From Eurosta solidaginis (lineage: Eukaryota; Arthropoda; Insecta; Diptera; Tephritidae), in assembly GCF_040869045.1 (NCBI RefSeq), contig NC_090324.1, positions 59,859,346 through 59,923,345 on the forward strand: a DNA stretch of 64,000 nt. Reading direction: 5' to 3'. Positions 54,206 through 63,835 of the stretch are shown here, piece by piece. A model generated the notes under the pieces. It did not search any database. It had not been told where the DNA came from and was given only the letters and a program-made list of their open reading frames with translations. Every line of letters starts with the position of its first letter. Position 1 is the first letter of the stretch. A program made the translations under genes and the position numbers.

Positions 54206-54332
54206 AAGCCTGGTAAGGAATTGTCCTAAGTCAATCTTCGGATGTTTGTATCTATTTCGCTACAAATTTTCTTTCCTTTTTTGAAATAAAATTTCGAGGA
54301 TTGAAAACGAGTTCGGCATGTCTTCTTCCTTC

Positions 54333-54850
54333 CTATTTATTAAGCGTTTCATATGTTATAGGCTTCACATTATGACTTTCATTTTCTTCGTTTCTAATAT
54401 TGTTACTGGTCCGTTGTCCAGTTTCCGATCTTGTCTTAACTTTTAATATTTTACATGCTTTGATTAACATACATTTAGGATTAGTTATGTTAATGCGCGA
54501 TAGTGCGTCAGTTACGTGATTTTCTTTTCCAGCTATGTACTCCACTTCAAAGTATTATTCTTCCAAATCTAGTCTAACTCTTGTTAACTTTGATGAGGGG
54601 TTTTTCATTGAAAAAATGTATGTTAAAGGTTTTAATTAACAATTTTCTGGCATAGACGTATGGTGTAAAATAAGTTATGGCCCAATGAATTGTACCAATT
54701 CTTTTTTAACTGTCGGTTTATTAATTTCGTCTTCTGTGAATGATCGTGACGCGTATGCAATTGATAATTGTTTGCCTTCATATTCTTGACTAAGGACTGC
54801 GCCACAGGCATAGCCGCTACCCTCTGTTCTTATACAGAATTTTTTACTGA
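54333..54850 (-). pseudogene. gypsy-2 RNase H
   Basis: KFCIRTEGSGYACGAVLSQE (normally TDAS: the first catalytic Asp is Glu-Gly here), QLSIAYASRSFTEDEINKP and KELVQFIGP. A gap with stops precedes MEYIAGKENHVTDALSRIN, the C-terminal RNase H signature. Downstream lies a polar linker to the integrase. Confidence 0.8.
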
Positions 54851-55252
54851 ATTTGGTACGAATCTTCGGTAATATTTCCAGAATGAACGAATCGTTTGAC
54901 TTCGTCAGCTGTTTTGGGCGTTGGATAATTATAAGCAATTTCGAATTTACTTGGATCTGGTAAAATTCCTTTACTTGTGCATTGATGTCCAAAATAAGTA
55001 ACTTCCTGACTAAAAAATAAGCATTTATCGGGATGCAGTTTAAAATTATATTTTCCACAAGATTACGAGACGTATATTTTTCATCAAGTGTTTTTCGGAT
55101 CAACCTAATACTACTAAATCATCCATTTATAAAGTTGCTTGTGGAGGTTTAAGGCCTGCGAATGCTAAAGTCATCATTCTTTGAAATGAATTGGGGGCTA
55201 CTTTCAAGTCATATGGAAATTTTTTAAAACGGTACGTGCCATCATCTGCTGT
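54850..55252 (-). pseudogene. gypsy-2 RT palm/thumb
   Basis: DGTYRFKKFPYDLKVAPNSF and QRMMTLAFAGLKPPQATL precede a stop codon in the place of the Tyr of Y-MDD (TAA-ATGGATGAT near 55125). LVVLG follows, then a cysteine/histidine-containing thumb (KYTSRNLVENIILN, LLILDINAQVKEFYQIQ) in other frames. The hAT insertion cuts the RT between SFAA and DGTYRF. Confidence 0.8.
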
Positions 55253-55439
55253 CAGGGCCGGATTAAACCTCAACGGGGCACAAGGCAACCATCAATTTGG
55301 GGGCCTTTTGTCACGTCCGTTCCCTTCTTCTTTCGATTGAAAAATATAAACTTATATCCTTCTATTATATAAAAAAGTTCTTATCTTCCGGGAATATTTT
55401 ATTTCAGTGGTATGATCTTTCTGTAGTATGTACTGGTTT

Positions 55440-55870
55440 TTTTTAAGTAAGAGTTAGAGTAAGAGTAAAAGTAAAAGCAAGAATAAGTGCAAGGGTAAGA
55501 CTAAGACTAAGAATAATAGGCTAAAGGTAAGTGGAAGGGTGAGAGAAAGAGTAAAGGTAAGAGCAAGGAAAAGATTAATATAGTATGGTAAGAGTAACAG
55601 TAAGAATAAGAGTCTGGCACTTAGAGTAAGAGTGAAAGAAAAATAAATGAGAAATATGAAAATATAGAGGGAAAATGCTGAGTTAGCGTGGCAGCAAGGG
55701 CGAAGAGTAAAGGTGAGAATAAGAGTACGAGTAAAACTAGGAGTAAGAGTAAAGTTAACAGTGAGAATAAGAGTAAGAGCAAGAGTAAGAGGGAGAGTAG
55801 GAGTAAGAGTAAGATTAAGAGTGAGAACAAAAGTAAAGTAATAATCTGAGTAAGAGTAAGTGTAAAGGGT
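55440..55870. repeat. (AGTAAG)n degenerate microsatellite
   Basis: Runs of AGTAAGAGT/AGTAAAAGT hexamer-like units over ~430 bp. They generate a leucine-rich spurious frame on the minus strand (55621-55929). Confidence 0.9.
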
Positions 55871-55959
55871 GAGGAAGGTGAAGAGGTCGAAAAAGGGTGG
55901 GGGTTGGCGAGCGTAGCGAGCTGGGGCAAAGCCCCCTAGTCTTTCATAAAAAAATTATT

Positions 55960-56600
55960 GTCACAATGTAATAATATCAATAAAATTACTGTCTACATTT
56001 TAAACATGTCGTTTTCGGCAAATTCGTCAATTATATCATCAATATCGATTTTGTTAAATAAATCTGACTCAATGCAAAGTATACCTAACATCTCGAGTCG
56101 CTCTTGTTGCGTTGTAGCTATTTAAGAAGCTTTGATTCTTTTTAATGATATGTGTTTTTTGTGCATCAGTGAATCTGTAGTTCACGTAACTTTGGAATTG
56201 TTTCATTTCAATGTAAAATTCTTCCAAATCTATAGGATAAGTACGAACTAAGTTATTTATAGCTTCGCGGAGGTCTCCATCACTTAGAGAAAAGTTCATG
56301 ACGAATGCAAATCTCTTTGAAACTTCCATATACACTTTCGCACGTCATTTGATCTTACTGTGAAGATTTTCAATGATTTCGAGGAAACCTTTTGTCCTAA
56401 AATCATGGCGAGACGAAAATTCTACTTCTGGAACATTTCCTTCATTAGATTTTTTTTTCGACGAGTACGTTTTACGATTTCTGTATAACCTATATAATAA
56501 TTTTTTTTGAGATAATTCTTTTTTATTATTCAATATAATCTCCTTTAGAAGTCTTTTTAATTTTTCGGGGGCCTCAGGCAACTGCCTATTATGCCTACTT
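55960..56600 (-). pseudogene. hAT transposase C-terminal remnant
   Basis: FRTKGFLEIIENLHSKIK (about 56395-56345), then VYMEVSKRFAFVMNFSLSDG, LREAINNLVRTYPIDLEEFY and, in a new frame, IESDLFNKIDIDDIIDEFAE before a stop near 55998. This succession is the C-terminal dimerisation region of ZMYM1/THAP-like hAT transposases. The catalytic DDE-type domain upstream is mostly absent. Frames change at about 56340 and 56100. Confidence 0.7.
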
Positions 56601-56623
56601 GTTAATCCTGCCCTGTCTGCTGC

Positions 56624-56987
56624 AAATGAAGTTATATATCTAGAGTTTGAGTCTAATTCTATTTGATGAAAACCTGACATTAGGTTCAAACATGAAAAAT
56701 ATTTTGCTCTTCCTAATTGATCCAAAATGTCATCAATTCTTGGAAGTGAGAATTTTTCTCTAGCTAATTTTGTGTTTACTATTCACCAATCTCCATATTT
56801 TCTCAATGTTACCGGGTAGTGATTTTTGGGTACCAATAGAATTGGACTACTGTATTCTGACGTGGATGGTTCTATTATATCATCTTTGATTAATTTGTTG
56901 ACTTGTTTACTTATTTAACATCTATGTGCTTGTGGTAATCTAAAGTTTTTTACATAGACTGGGTTGTCATCTTTCATATGCAAGTTT
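56624..56987 (-). pseudogene. gypsy-2 RT fingers
   Basis: LHMKDDNPVYVKNFRLPQAH, then ISKQVNKLIKDDIIEPSTSE, YSSPILLVPKN, KYGDW, EKFSLPRIDDILDQLGRAKY and FSCLNLMSGFHQIELDSNSR. The motif A aspartate is Asn in this copy (FSCLNL for FS-x-LDL). The segment is cut at SFAAD by the hAT element and at its N-terminal side by the Penelope pair. Confidence 0.85.
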
Positions 56988-57771
56988 ATGCTAAATAATC
57001 TAAATGGATACAACAGGAGTATTAAATTTACAATTGAGGTGGAGAAGGATGGAAAACTACCGTTTCTCGATACTCTTGTTATAAAAAAGAATAACCAATT
57101 ATGGTTTGATTGGTATAAAAAACCTACCGCGTCAGGTAGATTAATTAACTTTAATTCTAAACATGACAAATCTACAATAGTCAATACGGCCAGAAATATT
57201 ATCAACAGAGTTCTCTCCATCAGCAATGAAGTTTATCATAAAGAAAACATTATAATAATAATAAATGTTCTTTAACTTTATAAGAGATTATTATAAGAAA
57301 CCCACTGCGAGTAAAAATGCCGAAAATAATAAAATATATAAATCGACTACATATGTGTCAGGCCTGTCCAACAGAATAAAATATTCAAATATTTATGACA
57401 AAGAGAAATGTAATTTAGCCTTTACCTACAATAATACGTTGCGACAAATTTTCAGTAATACCAAGAGCAGAATAGATAAATATGAGAAATCGGACTTGAT
57501 ATATAAAATTCTATGTAATGGTGACGGGTCCCACGTATGCGACAAAGTATATGTGGGGACTACTAAATCGAAACTAAAAACGAGGATTTCCGGGCATAAA
57601 ACGAATATTAAAAATCGCAACAACCCTAAGGATGGCAAAACGGCGCAAACACAGCATTGCAGAGAAACTGGACACTCTCCCAATTTAGAAAATGTAGAAA
57701 TTCTACAGCAAGAGAGGAATTACAACAAACGCTACATATTAGAGATACAAACGCATGAACTTCAAATCTGA
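56988..57771 (+). pseudogene. Penelope copy 1: RT end plus GIY-YIG endonuclease
   Basis: Frame 1 (56988-57275) encodes the RT C-terminal part (KDGKLPFLDTLVIKKNN, DWYKKPTASGRLINFNS, KSTIVNTARNIINRVL). A one-base shift at GTTCTTT leads to 57265-57771. There DLIYKILC, KVYVGTTKSKLKTRISGHK and QHCRETGHSPNLENVEIL give an apparently complete GIY-YIG-type endonuclease (YVG, Arg, His and Glu positions visible). The RT core is absent because of 5' truncation. Confidence 0.85.
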
Positions 57772-58248
57772 TACAATTGGTATTGCCTCTGCCTTTAGGC
57801 AGCTGATCAACAACAACAACAATAATAGATAAGATCATCTCCCACTGTTTACCAAAGAGTTCACCTGCAGGCTGCAGCTGATGTCACTAGAGCGGCGCTC
57901 AATACTCATTAGATAACTTTCTGCTTATCTTCAATTTTTGTTTATGATAACGGCTTTGTGTTATTTACATTTTATTGTTATTTGCTTTGCACTGTTCGTA
58001 AACTTATATTTTTGTTACACTAGTTGACATATTGCATTCAACAATGTAAGTTCTGTACTTGTGCAAATGTGTATTTTTATGATTTTAATATGTATATTTG
58101 TTCTTTTCGTACCTAGTTCTGATGATGACTTCAGACTGAAGTCGAAATATCGACAAATTAAATAATGTAATTGTATATCAAAAATTCACGTATTGTGTTT
58201 TATTAAAAATATACAATTATTTGGCCTAGAGCTCGATTTGATTTAAAA
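57772..58248 (+). other. Penelope copy 1 3' untranslated region
   Basis: Near-identical to 60545-61000. Includes (CAA)n at 57808-57822 and the candidate ribozyme core at 58119-58147. Ends GATTTGATTTAAAA at the junction with copy 2. Confidence 0.8.
58111..58160 (+). ncRNA. Candidate hammerhead ribozyme core, copy 1
   Basis: CTGATGA (58119-58125), hairpin GACTTCA-GAC-TGAAGTC, then GAAA (58144-58147). This is the conserved hammerhead core with a 7-bp stem II. Stems I and III and the cleavage triplet were not resolved. Hammerheads are known from Penelope-like pseudo-LTRs. Confidence 0.5.
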
Positions 58249-58285
58249 AGTTATAATTCAAAGGCCGTAAACAACAAAAATAATT

Positions 58286-58588
58286 ATGGAACGGAGAGCA
58301 CACCGCACCAACAAAAACACCTACAGGCATATGAAAAGCAAGTGTGGTATAGAGATCAAGAAGTTCACAAATCGATACCAACAAAGCACAAACCAGCTGG
58401 CTAAGTTGACACAGTCGATTAAGTATCTGGTAAGTTGCAGAAAAAGTGGCGTAACACCCAAATTCATAAACAACGCCACCAAAAATATTTTGTACGTACT
58501 AAACTGCAACACCAACAACAAGCATTTGCCCAACAACATCAATAATGCCCTCACAAAATTTATAAAAACGGTGGAATGTAACTCTTGA
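58286..58588 (+). pseudogene. Penelope copy 2: N-terminal region
   Basis: A 100-codon frame from ATG 58286 (MERRAHRTNKNTYRHMKSKC) is rich in K, N and T, as expected for the poorly conserved N-terminus of Penelope-like proteins. It stops just where the RT-bearing frame starts one frame away (58585), so the two were one protein before a small indel. The position directly after the copy 1 3' end fits the pseudo-LTR layout. Confidence 0.6.
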
Positions 58589-59712
58589 ACCTCATCATAA
58601 AAATTAAATATGAACATAAGAAACAAAATGAAAGAGAGGTAAGCACATTAACCAACAAAATAAACCAAACTCTTGATGAAGAAGATTCTACCGCGTTTTT
58701 TGAAAGCGAGAAGCTCCTAATTAACAACCTTACAACAACAATTAGGAAAAAACACACACAAAAATTTGAGAAACTCAAAAACATACATAGGCAATCTCTT
58801 AATATGAAAAATATACCCCATTGGTTTCATAATACTACTAAAACCGAGATCCCTACAGATATTCAGTTTCTCCTCTCTTTAGGTCCAAAATACTCTTTGT
58901 CAATAACAAATAGTGTGTTCCCTTTATTCAAAGTGATAGCAGACGGAGATGACTGCATTCAAACAATCAAAGATAAAGAACAGCAAGAGATTGAGAGGAA
59001 TAATTTAACAACACTAATACGGGATCATCTTAAGAAAACCAAAAATAGCGCGCGCGACAAATTTCTATTAGATACCCTACACTCGGCCAAAACATTTCTA
59101 AAAAACAACAAAGACTTATTGGTTCTGAATGCAGATAAGGGTAATGTTACCGTCTTAATGGATAAGTCGGACTATGAAAAGAAGTTACAACTTTTGGTAA
59201 ATGACATTTCGGTATTGAAACGAGATCCCACTAATAAATTACAAGACAAAAATAACGAGATTGTAGAAAAATTGTTTAAAAACAAAGTTATAGATTTAAA
59301 AGAGAAATATAAACTAATAAGCAAAACGTCCAATGCGCCTAGATTATATAGCCTGCCCAAAATTCATAAAGCAGATATCCCATTGAGACCTATTTGTTCG
59401 TCCGTCAACTCCCCTTCGTACAATTTACGCAGGTATGTAGTTAATATTCTCACAAAAATAACCAAATCGTCCAAATATAACGTGAAAGACTTAATTGAAT
59501 TTAAAAACAAAATAAAAGATACATACATAAATGATGATGAGAGTCTCGTGTCATTTGATGTCATCTCACTTTTTCCCAGCATTCCCGTAGATCATGCCTT
59601 AGAAATTATAGCATCCAAGTGGAACCAGATAAAGAACCACACCACACTCACAAAAGACTTTTTTCTAGAAGTAGTTCGTTTCTGCATTAGAGATAATAGA
59701 TATTTTAAATGA
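58585..59712 (+). pseudogene. Penelope copy 2: reverse transcriptase
   Basis: Residues ~180-375 carry Penelope RT blocks: LLVLNADKGNVTVLMDKSDY, RLYSLPKIHKADIPLRPICS, SSVNSPSYNLRRYVV and ESLVSFDVISLFPSIPVDHA (motif A with its Asp). The frame is open for 375 codons and ends at TGA 59710-59712, in the middle of the RT. The downstream frame resumes at once with the next RT motif, so the TGA is a nonsense change rather than the true end. Confidence 0.9.
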
Positions 59713-60192
59713 AACAATAAAATTTATGAGCAACGTTGCGGTATGCCCATGGGTTCCCCAGCATCCCCCGTCATAGCAGATATTGTAATGGAAAAATTAC
59801 TGGAGAAATTTGAAGATGACTCCCCTTATAAGCCACGTTTACTTACCAAATACGTCGATGATCTTTTCGCAATTGTAAAAACTGATACGGTGGAAGAATT
59901 GCTAAATATTCTAAATGGATACAACAGGAGTATTAAATTTACAATTGTGGTGGAGAAGGATGGAAAACTACCGTTTCTCGATACTCTTGTTATAAAAAAG
60001 AATAACCAATTATGTTTTGGTTTTGATTGGTATAAAAAACCTACCGCGTCAGGTAGATTAATTAACTTTAATTCTATACATGACAAATCTACAATAGTCA
60101 ATACGGCCAGAAATTTTATTAACAGAGTTCTCTCCATCAGCGATGAAGTTTATCATAAAGAAAACATTATAATAATAATAAATGTTCTTTAA
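59713..60192 (+). pseudogene. Penelope copy 2: RT motifs B-E
   Basis: In the same frame after the TGA: IYEQRCGMPMGSPASPVIAD (motif B), LLTKYVDDLFAIVKTDTVEE (YVDD active site), NRSIKFTIVVEKDGKLPFLD and WYKKPTASGRLIN. It ends NIIIIINVL at the same frameshift seen in copy 1. All catalytic aspartates of the RT are kept in this copy. Confidence 0.9.
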
Positions 60193-60547
60193 CTTTTTAA
60201 GAGATTATTATAAGAAACCCACTGCGAGGAAAAATGCCGAAAATAATAAAATATATAAATCGACTACATATGTGTCAGGCCTGTCCAACAGAATAAAATA
60301 TTCAAATATTTATGACAAAGAGAAATGTAATTTAGCCTTTACCTACAATAATACGTTGCGACAAATTTTCAGTAATACCAAGAGCAGAATAGATAAATAT
60401 GAGAAATCGGACTTGATATATAAAATTCTATGTAATGGTGACGGTACAAATTCTACAGCAAGAGAGGAATTACAACAAACGCTACATATTAGAGATGCTG
60501 CACATCATAAACACACCCAGCGACAAACGCATGAACTTCAAATCTGA
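60182..60547 (+). pseudogene. Penelope copy 2: C-terminal part with deleted GIY-YIG
   Basis: Identical in layout to copy 1 up to DLIYKILCNGDG. It then jumps at about 60444 to sequence that corresponds to codons near the end of the domain, in another frame (TNSTAREELQQTLHI). The stretch with the YVG and catalytic Arg/His is missing (~170 bp compared with copy 1). The endonuclease is therefore lost here but present in copy 1. A short unrelated piece (CATCATAAACACACCCAGCG) lies before the common end. Confidence 0.85.
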
Positions 60548-61001
60548 TACAATTGGTATTGCCTCTGCCTTTATGCAGCTGATCAACAACAACAACAATA
60601 ATAGATAAGAGCATCTCCCACTGTTTACCAAAGAGTTCACCTGCAGGCTGCAACTGATATCACTTGAGCGGCGCCCAATACTCATTAGATAACTTTCTGC
60701 TTATGTTCAATTTTTGTTTATGATAACGGATACATTTTATTGTTATTTGCTTTGCACTGTTCGTAAACTTATATGTATTTTTGTTACACTAGTTAACATA
60801 TTGCATTCAACAATGTAAGTTCTGTACTTGTTCAAATGTGTATTTTTATGATTTTAATATGTATGTTTGTTCTTTTCGTACCTAGTCCTGATGATGACTT
60901 CAGACTGAAGTCGAAATATCGACAAATTAAGTAATATAATTGTATATCAAAAATTCACGTATTGTGTATTATTTGGCCTAGAGCTCGATTTGATTTAAAA
61001 A
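60548..61001 (+). other. Penelope copy 2 3' untranslated region
   Basis: Parallel to 57772-58248, with a ~16-bp deletion (GGCTTTGTGTTATTT absent) and a few substitutions. Confidence 0.8.
60880..60930 (+). ncRNA. Candidate hammerhead ribozyme core, copy 2
   Basis: CTGATGA at 60888-60894, the same 7-bp stem II, GAAA at 60913-60916. It is 2769 bp downstream of the copy 1 core, i.e. exactly one element length. Confidence 0.5.
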
Positions 61002-61011
61002 ATGCAAGTTT

Positions 61012-61380
61012 TTGTTATACAAATTATTAGAAGTTATGGGTTCTGTTTTTAATGCAAATATGTTTATATATTCTGAACACAATGAAGTTAATTTTTGGCT
61101 AACTATTGCGCAAAATGCTTAGCTAATTTTTTTTTAATTTTTCTTTATTATTATTTTTATTCTCTGTAGTCTCCTGAAATAATATGTTATCGTTTATATT
61201 TACTGTTTTAATTGAATAATTGCATTTTTGTCTTTGGTATTTATGATTCTAACAAAAGCTTTATTCGTTATGGTATTAACAATGAAAATGCCGACAGCTA
61301 ATTTTGATGAGGAATGAAAAGCTCTGAAATTCTAGTTCTTACGTTAATCTTCCGAGTTACGTACTTCAGATCTGTGTTGT
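61012..61380 (-). pseudogene. gypsy-2 protease-RT linker
   Basis: Minus-strand frames give DLKYVTRKINVRTRISELF, FIVNTITNKAFVRIINTKDK and YINIFALKTEPITSNNLYNK, the conserved linker before the RT in 17.6/gypsy-like Pol. It continues past the Penelope pair into LHMKDDNPVYVKNF at 56987. The protease active site itself is not present; the Helentron-like element begins at 61408. Confidence 0.7.
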
Positions 61381-61407
61381 CAGTGAATGCCAGAACACAT
61401 CCATCCC

Positions 61408-63510
61408 TTTTTTTTTATACTCAGCTGAGCAGAGCTCACAGATTATATTAGCTTTGTTCGCATAACGGAAATCCGTAACGGCATAAACTAATCGAGATAT
61501 ATATAGACTTATATATATTAAAATGATCTGGGTGGAAAAAGAAATGTATTTAGCCATGTCCGTCCGTCCGTCCGCAAAGCACTTGAGTAAATTTGGAGGT
61601 ATCTTGATGAAATTTGGTATGTAAGTTCCTGGACACCTCATCATCTCAGATCGGTATTTAAAATGAACGATATCGGACTACAACCACGCCCACTTTTTCG
61701 ATATCAAAAATTTCGAAAACCCCAAAAAGTGCGATAATTCATTACCAAAGACGGATAAAGCGATGAAACTTGGTAGGTGGGTTGACCTTATGACATAGAA
61801 TAGAAAATTAGTAAAAAGTACCGCCCACTTTTGAAGGAAGGTAATTTGAAAGTTTTGCAAGCCGTAATTTGGCAGTCGTTGAAGATATCATGATGAAATT
61901 TGGCAAGAGCAAAATCGGATGACGAACACGCCCACTTAAAAAAAAAAATTTTGTAAGTCAAATTATAAAAAAAAATTTTATATCTTTACAGTATATAAGT
62001 AAATTATGTCAACATTCAACTCCAGTAATATATGGTGCAACAAAATGCAAAAATAAAAGAAAACTTCAAAATGGGCGTGGCTCTACCCCTTTTCATTTAA
62101 TTTGTCTAGAATACTTTTAATTACATAAGTCGAACAAAAACTAACCAATCCTTGTGTAATTTAGTAGGGGCATAGATTCTATGACGGTAACTCTTTCCTG
62201 TGAAAATGCCACGCCCTGTTTTTATACACAGTCGACCGTCTGTCCTTCCGCTCGGCCGTAACACGATGACTTGAGCAAAAATCGATATATCTTTACTAAC
62301 CTTAGTTCACGTACTTATCTGAACCCACCTTGTCTTGGTATAAAAAATGGCCGAAATCCGACAATTACCACGCCATGCCCACTTTTTCCATATCGAAAAT
62401 TACTAGAAATGAAAAAAATTCCATAATTCTATACCAAATATTAAAAAAGAGATGAAACATGGTAACTTTGTAAAATGGGTGTGACACCTACCATATTAAG
62501 TAGAAGAAAATGAAAAAGTTTTACAGGGCGAAATCAAAAGCCCTTGCAATCTTGGTAGGAATACTGTTCGTGGTATTACATATATAAATAAATTAGCGGT
62601 ACACGACAGATGATGTTCTGGGTCACCCTGGTCCACATTTTGGTCGATATCTCGAAAACTTCACATATACAACTAAGGGCCACTCCCTTTTAAAACCCTC
62701 ATTAATACAGTTAATTTGATACCCATACCGTACAAACGCATTCTGGAGTAACCCCTGGTCCACCTTTATGGCGATATCTCGAAAAGGCGGCCACCTATAG
62801 AACTAAGGCCCACTCCATTTTAAATAATAATTAACACTTTTCATTTGATACCCGTATCGTACAAACGCATTCTAGAGTCACCTCTGGTCCACCTTTATGG
62901 CGATATCTCGATAAAGCGTCCACCTATAAAACTAAGAATCACTCCCTTTTAAAATACTCATTGACATCTTTCATTTGATATCCATATCGTACAAACACAT
63001 TCTAGAGTCACCCCTGGTCCACCTTTATAGCAGTATCTCGAAAAGGTGTCCACCTATAGAACTAAGGCCAACTCCCTTTTAAAATACTATTAACGCCTTT
63101 CATTTGATACCCATACCGTACAAACACATTCTAGAGTAACCCCTGGTCCACCTTTATGGCGATATCTCGAAAAGGCGGCCACCTATAGAACTAAGGCCCA
63201 CTCCATTTTAAATAATAATTAACACCATTCATTTGATACCCATATCATACAAACGCATTCTAGAGTCACCCATGGTCCACCTTTATGGCGATATCTCGAA
63301 AAGGCGGCCACCTATAGAACGAAGGCCCACTCCCTTTTAAAATACTCATTAGCACCTTTCATTTTTGATACCCATGTCATACAAACACATTCCAGGGTTA
63401 CCCTAGGTTCATTTTCTTACATGGTGATTTTCCCTTATTTTGTCTCCAAAGCTCTCAGCTGAGTATGTAATGTTCGGTTATACCCAAACTTAGCCTTCCT
63501 TACTTGTTTT
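61408..63510 (+). mobile_element. Helentron-like element with both ends, copy G
   Basis: 5' T-run and TATACTCAGCTGAG (61416-61429), GTCCGTCCGTCCGTCC (61559-61574), CCACGCCCACTTTT modules, TCGACCGTCTGTCCTTCC (62231) and a six-monomer array (62700-63390). Then CTCAGCTGAGTAT (63454-63466), hairpin GTTCGG...CCAAAC and CCTTACTTGTTTT at 63510. At 2.1 kb this is the most compact end-to-end copy of the array-bearing family. No protein is encoded. Confidence 0.7.
62700..63390 (+). repeat. Minisatellite array of copy G
   Basis: About six ~125-bp monomers; the shortest array among end-to-end copies. Two monomers carry GGCGGCCACC in place of GGCGTCCACC. Confidence 0.9.
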
Positions 63511-63835
63511 AATTACCAATTTCATATAAATTTTATATAATTTATATTTTTAATAAACAAAAATGTAAATACAATAACAATAAAATAAAATGAACTAAAA
63601 TTGAAAACAATAACATTAAAAAAAATAACATAAAAGAAAAATAAAGTAAAACGCAACCAAACAAAATAAATAAAAGACAATTTAATTAAAGTAAAAAATA
63701 AAAATAAAATAAAATAAACAAAGCAAAAAAAAATAAGTTGGAAAGAAACTAAAGAGAACGAAATGGAATAAAATTAAATAAAGTTATTTGGCAAAAAAAA
63801 AAATTTGAGTGGAACGAATTAAAAGAACCTCCTAG
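63511..63835. other. A-rich low-complexity stretch
   Basis: AATAAAATAAA-like sequence over ~300 bp; no gene. It may be the 3' side of the LINE fragment that follows (in minus sense). Confidence 0.6.

Larger units (their letters stand above)
55253..56615 (-). mobile_element. hAT transposon, internally degenerate
   Basis: Terminal inverted repeats CAGGGCCGGATTAA (55253) and, inverted, CAGGGCAGGATTAA (56615). TCTGCTGT/TCTGCTGC (7 of 8) flank the element, an 8-bp target duplication as in hAT. The minus strand keeps the C-terminal part of a ZMYM1-like hAT transposase. A GTAAGA-type microsatellite (55440-55870) occupies the 3' part. Length ~1.36 kb, so most of the transposase is lost. Confidence 0.9.
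56988..61001 (+). mobile_element. Penelope-like element, tandem pair inserted as one unit
   Basis: ATGCAAGTTT lies at 56978-56987 and again at 61002-61011, flanking the whole pair: a 10-bp target duplication within the gypsy-2 sequence. The left copy (56988-58248) is 5' truncated and the right (58249-61001) is near complete, in the same orientation. A truncated copy upstream of a longer one is the pseudo-LTR arrangement known for Penelope-like elements. Confidence 0.9.
53379..61380 (-). mobile_element. Second gypsy-type LTR element, split by hAT and Penelope insertions
   Basis: Minus-strand order is protease-RT linker (61380-61012), RT fingers (56987-56624), RT palm (55252-54850), RNase H (54850-54333) and IN (54205-53379). 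The pieces join across two insertions: a hAT element with its target duplication (55253-56615) and a Penelope-like pair with its own (56988-61001). Motifs resemble 17.6/297/gypsy-type elements. No LTRs or env-like frame could be shown. Stops are common. Confidence 0.85.

Noticed and set aside
55621..55929. Leucine-rich 102-codon ORF resembling a membrane protein
   Set aside because: It is the reverse strand of a (AGTAAG)n microsatellite inside the hAT element.
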